DNA from: an uncultured Prevotella sp.
GTDB taxonomy: Bacteria > Bacteroidota > Bacteroidia > Bacteroidales > Bacteroidaceae
Direction: 5' to 3'
Assembly (NCBI GenBank): GCA_900554695.1
Contig: USHV01000027.1
Span: 1-37,109 of the forward strand
DNA: 37,109 bases
Shown here: piece by piece, positions 33,669 through 37,109 of the stretch
Numbering within the stretch: position 1 is the stretch's first letter
Layout of the letters: each line of letters begins with the position of its first letter
Notes under the pieces: generated by a model
What the model was told of the DNA's origin: nothing
The model's database searches: none
Seen by the model: the letters and a program-made list of their open reading frames with translations, nothing else
Position numbers and translations under genes: made by a program

Positions 33669-36101
33669 TCAGATGAAGAGATTTACGCCGGCGTTGTCGG
33701 CACGTTCCATGTATGTCTCCACACCGCCCACGGTCACTCCGTCGATGAGTTCTTCACGGCTGATGCCCATCATGTCCATGGTCATCTGGCAGGCAATCAG
33801 TTCCACGCCGTTGTCAATGGCCTGCTGCATGAGTTCCTCGAGCTGCGATATGTTCTTCTTGCGCATGATGTGGCGCATCAGACGGTCGCCTATGCCCAGC
33901 ATGCTCAGCTTAGAGAGATGCAGTTTTGTTGAGTCCGACGGCAACATCCACGCAAACATGCGCGAGAAGAAGTCCTTCGCCACGCTCGGTTTGTTGCGTT
34001 TCTTTATTACGTTCAGGCCCCAGAAGGTGAAGAATATGGTCACCTTGCCGCCTGTGGCTGCCGCTCCGTTGGCCAGCACGAATGTGGCAAGCGCGCGGTC
34101 GAGATTGTCGCTGAACAAGATGAGTGTCTTGTCGCGGCGTGCTCCCTGTGCCGGTGTCTCAGGCGCGGGGCATGCCTCCTGCTTTTGTATCACGACTGTG
34201 TGGTAGCCGTTGGCAGACTCTTTAGAGATGAAGCGGTTGCCCGTAGAGCGGCACCACGACTCGGCATCGCGCGAGAATCCCGGGTCGGTGGCCTTCACCT
34301 CTATCATCTGTCCCGGGCGCATGCCGTCAACAGCCATCTTCAGACGCATTATCGGACCGGGACATTGCAGGCCGCAGGCGTCGAGCTCAACCATGTTGCC
34401 GCAGTTCTCCGGACGCGATGTGTCACACGTGCAAGGCTGTTCGGCCACCGACTCCACCTTCTGTGTGGCAAGCGCATAGTTCTTGTATCCGCCTGAGAGA
34501 TTCCGCACATGCTTGTAGCCGCGGCCGAGAAGAATCTGCTGTGCCAGATAGCCACGCAGTCCGACGGCACAGAACACCACGATGTCGTCGTCCTTGCCGA
34601 GCTCGCCGAGACGTCCGCGCAGGTCGTCGAGCGGTATGTTCACGGCTCCGTCTATGGTGCCGAGAGCATACTCCGAAGGCGTGCGCACATCCACCAGACG
34701 CTCCTTCGCCCTGTCGAGAGAGGCAATCTCGCGCCATGTCACTATGGGCATCACCTTGTCCAACGTGTTGCATGCCACGTAGCCGGCTATCGCCACAGGG
34801 TCTTTTGCCGAAGCGAACGGCGGGGCATAAGCCTGCTCGGTCTTCACGAGGTCGCGCACGGTGCCGCCCATCTTTATGAGCATGGCTATCTCGTCTATGC
34901 GTTTGTCCACGCCTTCCACGCCCACACACTGCGCGCCGTAGATGCGTCCGGTGTCGGGAGCGAAGGTTAGTTTCAGCGTGAGATTGAACGCTCCGGGATA
35001 GTAACCGGCGTGCGACGACGACGTGGTGACCGACGTCAGATAAGGCACACCCATGCGTTTGAGGTGCTTGGCAGCCAGTCCGGTGGCGCCTACCGTTATG
35101 TCGAACACCTTGGCAATGGACGTTCCGATGGCGCCCTCATACTCCTCGCGGTTGCCGAACACCATGTTGTCGGCAGCTATGCGTGCCTGACGGTTTGCCG
35201 GTCCGGCCAGATAGTTGAGCCACGGTCCGCCTGCCACGGGATGCTCAAACTCTATTGCGTCGCCCACGGCATAGACGTCAGTCGCCGAGGTCTGCAGATA
35301 TTTGTTCACCTTTATGCCGCGTCCGCCAAGCTCTATGCCTGCCTCCTTGGCCAGCGAGGTGGAAGGACGCACGCCGATGGACAGCAGCACGAGGTCGGCC
35401 ATGAGCGTCTCGCCCGTGTTGAGGAACACTTTGATGCGGCCTTCTTCCTGCGCGAACTTCTCGACACCCTTGCCAAGCAACAGTCCTACGCCCTTGTCCA
35501 TGAGATGACGGTGCACGTGTGAGGCGATGGAGAAATCTACCGGAGCCATCACCTGGTCGGCCATCTCGACTATAGACACCGCCGCACCGGCATGATGAAG
35601 ATTCTCTGCCATCTCCAGACCTATGAAACCGCCGCCCACAACCACGGCGTGTCTCACACGGTGGGTGTTGAGATACTGGTGTATGCGGTCGGTGTCGTCC
35701 ACATTGCGCAGGGTGAATATGCCTTCGGTGTCGATGCCCTCGAGCGGCGGACGCACCGGTTCGGCGCCCGGCGAGAGCAGCAGACGGTCGTAGGTCTCGG
35801 TGTATGTGGTGCCGTCGGCGCGCCTTATGCTCACCTCATGCTTGGCAGTGTTGATGGCCAATGCCTCGTTCTGCGTGCGCACGTCTACGTTGAAACGGCG
35901 CGAGAAAGCCTCCGGCGTCTGCACGAACAGCTTGTCACGGCTCTTTATGACTCCACCTATATAATAAGGAAGACCGCAGTTTGCATACGATATATATTTA
36001 CCTTTGTCGATCAGAACTATCTCCGCGTTCTCGTCGGCTCGTCTTATGCGTGCCGCCGCGGTTGCTCCGCCGGCGACTCCGCCAATAATGATATGTTTCA
36101 T
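33669..36101 (-). CDS. CoA-disulfide reductase-rhodanese-TusA-DsrE2 fusion
   Basis: Cytoplasmic four-part sulfur-transfer flavoprotein of 810 residues. Part 1 (1 to about 440) is a pyridine nucleotide-disulfide oxidoreductase of the CoADR/NADH oxidase/persulfide reductase type: IIGGVAGGATAAARIRR for FAD, the single redox cysteine C42 in SYANCGLPYYIGG, and VVVGGGFIGLEMAE for NAD(P)H. Part 2 (about 455-545) is a rhodanese domain with VDVRTPSEYALGTIDGA and catalytic C511 in VVFCAVGLRGY. Part 3 (about 571-640) is TusA-like, with LDACGLQCPGP (C576, C580). Part 4 (about 650-810) is DsrE2-like, with C771 in LIACQMTMDMMG. All four carry their expected cysteines, suggesting persulfide relay within one chain. 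The physiological substrate (CoA persulfide, CoA disulfide, polysulfide) is not decidable here. Confidence 0.93.
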   Translation of the reverse strand: MKHIIIGGVAGGATAAARIRRADENAEIVLIDKGKYISYANCGLPYYIGGVIKSRDKLFVQTPEAFSRRFNVDVRTQNEALAINTAKHEVSIRRADGTTYTETYDRLLLSPGAEPVRPPLEGIDTEGIFTLRNVDDTDRIHQYLNTHRVRHAVVVGGGFIGLEMAENLHHAGAAVSIVEMADQVMAPVDFSIASHVHRHLMDKGVGLLLGKGVEKFAQEEGRIKVFLNTGETLMADLVLLSIGVRPSTSLAKEAGIELGGRGIKVNKYLQTSATDVYAVGDAIEFEHPVAGGPWLNYLAGPANRQARIAADNMVFGNREEYEGAIGTSIAKVFDITVGATGLAAKHLKRMGVPYLTSVTTSSSHAGYYPGAFNLTLKLTFAPDTGRIYGAQCVGVEGVDKRIDEIAMLIKMGGTVRDLVKTEQAYAPPFASAKDPVAIAGYVACNTLDKVMPIVTWREIASLDRAKERLVDVRTPSEYALGTIDGAVNIPLDDLRGRLGELGKDDDIVVFCAVGLRGYLAQQILLGRGYKHVRNLSGGYKNYALATQKVESVAEQPCTCDTSRPENCGNMVELDACGLQCPGPIMRLKMAVDGMRPGQMIEVKATDPGFSRDAESWCRSTGNRFISKESANGYHTVVIQKQEACPAPETPAQGARRDKTLILFSDNLDRALATFVLANGAAATGGKVTIFFTFWGLNVIKKRNKPSVAKDFFSRMFAWMLPSDSTKLHLSKLSMLGIGDRLMRHIMRKKNISQLEELMQQAIDNGVELIACQMTMDMMGISREELIDGVTVGGVETYMERADNAGVNLFI

Positions 36102-36124
36102 AGGAATAAAAAAAATTAATGCCG

Positions 36125-36155
36125 TAAAGTTAGCATTTTATTCCATTACGACAAA
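36125..36155 (-). promoter_or_regulatory. Promoter of the CoADR fusion gene
   Basis: On the minus strand: TTTG (36155-36152), 19 bases, TAACTTTA (36132-36125), one mismatch to TAnnTTTG. The gene starts 24 bases past the -7 box. Confidence 0.6.
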
Positions 36156-36315
36156 GAACAGAAGCGCAAATGTTTCATCGCCTATCGACATAAAGTGACG
36201 AGCTCGCCGACACAATCTCAAATTCACTCACCCTACAAATTCCTCACGTGTTTTCACTCACGCCCGTTCCCGGCGTTTCCAAGGAACATCCGCGGGACGG
36301 ACTTACGATTTTTCT

Positions 36316-36343
36316 TGATTTTATTTTGACAAAATATTTTCGC
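36316..36343 (+). promoter_or_regulatory. Promoter-like sequence in the conserved arm of repeat copy 3
   Basis: TTG (36316-36318), 17 bases, TATTTTCG (36336-36343). This is among the most strongly kept parts of the element, with identical spacing in all three copies. Confidence 0.4.
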
Positions 36344-36427
36344 AAAAGAGATGTAAACGAATGTTAAAACCGACATGATAAAGGACATTTAGTATAATAC
36401 CACATTCTGATATACCCCATAACATAG

Positions 36428-36581
36428 TCCGAAATTATTAGTTCCGCTTTCCGATATTGCCCGTTTCGCAGTACGATAAAGCCCATTTCAGGGTGCGATA
36501 TGGTGCTTTTCGGACTACAATATAGGCCATTTCGCAAGCCGAAATGGTGCTTTTTGCAATGCGAAGAAATACGTCTTAAAC
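36428..36581 (+). repeat. 22-bp near-palindrome array of copy 3
   Basis: Blocks start at 36428, 36450, 36472, 36494, 36516, 36538 and 36560. The five inner ones are clear, such as TGCGATATGG-T-GCTTTTCGG and CCGAAATGG-T-GCTTTTTGC. The register is the same as in copies 1 and 2. Confidence 0.85.
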
Positions 36582-36734
36582 ATAGATCATTGATATTCAA
36601 TACATTATAAAAACTTCCCATATTTCGCGTATTTGCGCCCTAAGGAAAGTCTGATTGCAAATACTCGCTTATTTTTCGGGGTATATCAGGAAACCGAGAC
36701 GGAAAAATCAAAAACCGCTTACAATCTGAAAGTT

Positions 36735-36985
36735 GTACATTTCGCTTAATTTCAACATAATAAAATACCTCTGATAGATTGGAAATTTAATATGAAATTA
36801 GTCCATATCGTTTTATTCCAGCATAATAAAATAACGCAGGCGAAGGAGTGGAATTGATTTGAAAGTGGTACATATCATATCCTTCCGACAAAAGAAAACA
36901 ATAAGGATTGGAAAGAAAATCAATTTGAAAGCGATACATACCGTTTCCTTTAAGCATAAGAAAACAGCACGTAATCAATATTTAA
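36735..36985 (+). repeat. 66-bp tandem array of copy 3
   Basis: The same position in the unit recurs at 36756, 36822, 36889 and 36955, steps of 66, 67 and 66 bases. Units share CATAATAAAA or CATAAGAAAAC, AATTTGAAAG and TACATA. It decays into plain AT-rich DNA toward 37109, where I see nothing further. Confidence 0.8.
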
Positions 36986-37109
36986 GCCTCTGTTTTTATT
37001 AATATCAACATCTTATGATTTTCTACTGAACAATTGTTTTTGAATTATAAACGTACTCAAGTTTCGGATTTAGACTTTGAGGTTGAATTTATTGCATAAA
37101 AAAGGCTTT

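Larger units (their letters stand above)
36276..36990 (+). repeat. Dispersed modular non-coding element, copy 3
   Basis: Lies upstream of the CoADR fusion gene and points away from it; the right boundary is unclear near the window end. Modules: arm from ACTTACG at 36302; TGATATACCCC at 36408-36418; 22-bp array 36428-36581; hairpin 36626-36636/36657-36667; GGGGTATATCA at 36678-36688; then four 66-67-bp units to about 36985. The core is 281 bp, as in the other copies. A single change makes an in-frame TAG in the reading frame that is open in copies 1 and 2, so this is not a protein gene. Confidence 0.88.

Overview
The window looks like chromosomal DNA of a Bacteroidales bacterium, most likely a Prevotella-type organism. 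Three things point there. It carries a complete sprA/sov gene, the type IX secretion translocon, directly behind ruvA. Genes are preceded by Bacteroidetes promoter boxes (TTTG, then about 17-22 bases, then TAnnTTTG), usually without a clear Shine-Dalgarno sequence. The protein families (two-subunit ETF with an acyl-CoA dehydrogenase, NDH-2, multidomain CoA-disulfide reductase) fit an anaerobic Bacteroidales. No rRNA, tRNA, CRISPR array, phage gene or transposase was found. The species cannot be fixed from the sequence alone.

Layout. 1-1399 (-): dnaG, cut by the window edge. 1594-2838 (-): MFS transporter. 3095-5716 (-): alaS, divergent from a small MerR-type regulator (5830-6177, +) through fully overlapping promoters. 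6178-7336: long non-coding stretch with repeat copy 1. 7337-10328 (+): exported TonB-C-domain protein, TlpA-like thioredoxin, SprT-like protein. 10507-11175 (-): unknown exported protein. 11683-15424 (+): etfB-etfA-acyl-CoA dehydrogenase operon. 15425-16495: repeat copy 2. 16496-17887 (-): NDH-2. 18224-19303 (+): ECF sigma factor and a membrane partner. 19438-22417 (-): MscS-type channel, PBP4-type D-Ala-D-Ala peptidase, small PH-like membrane protein. 22418-23286: non-coding stretch with a fourth, partial repeat array. 23287-24876 (+): nadB. 25094-33309 (-): ruvA and the giant sprA, overlapping by GTGA. 33669-36101 (-): four-domain CoA-disulfide reductase/rhodanese/TusA/DsrE2 fusion. 36102-37109: repeat copy 3.

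How the genes fit together. The ETF/acyl-CoA dehydrogenase operon, NDH-2 and NadB are flavin electron-transfer systems, and the CoADR fusion handles sulfane sulfur and disulfides. PBP4, the MscS channel and the ECF pair suggest envelope maintenance. SprA is the pore through which T9SS cargo leaves the cell.

The most unusual content is non-coding. A dispersed element of about 700-830 bp occurs three times (copy 1 on the minus strand, copies 2 and 3 on the plus strand). It has a fixed modular order: a conserved arm with a promoter-like sequence, a tandem array of 22-bp near-palindromes, a conserved long hairpin, and a tandem array with a 66-bp (3 x 22) period. The core between matching TGATATACCCC ends is exactly 281 bp in all three copies. 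A fourth locus (22896-23005) holds only a 22-bp palindrome array, and a separate two-unit 22-bp repeat lies at 7152-7195. I do not recognise this element as a named family. It is the best candidate here for something undescribed.
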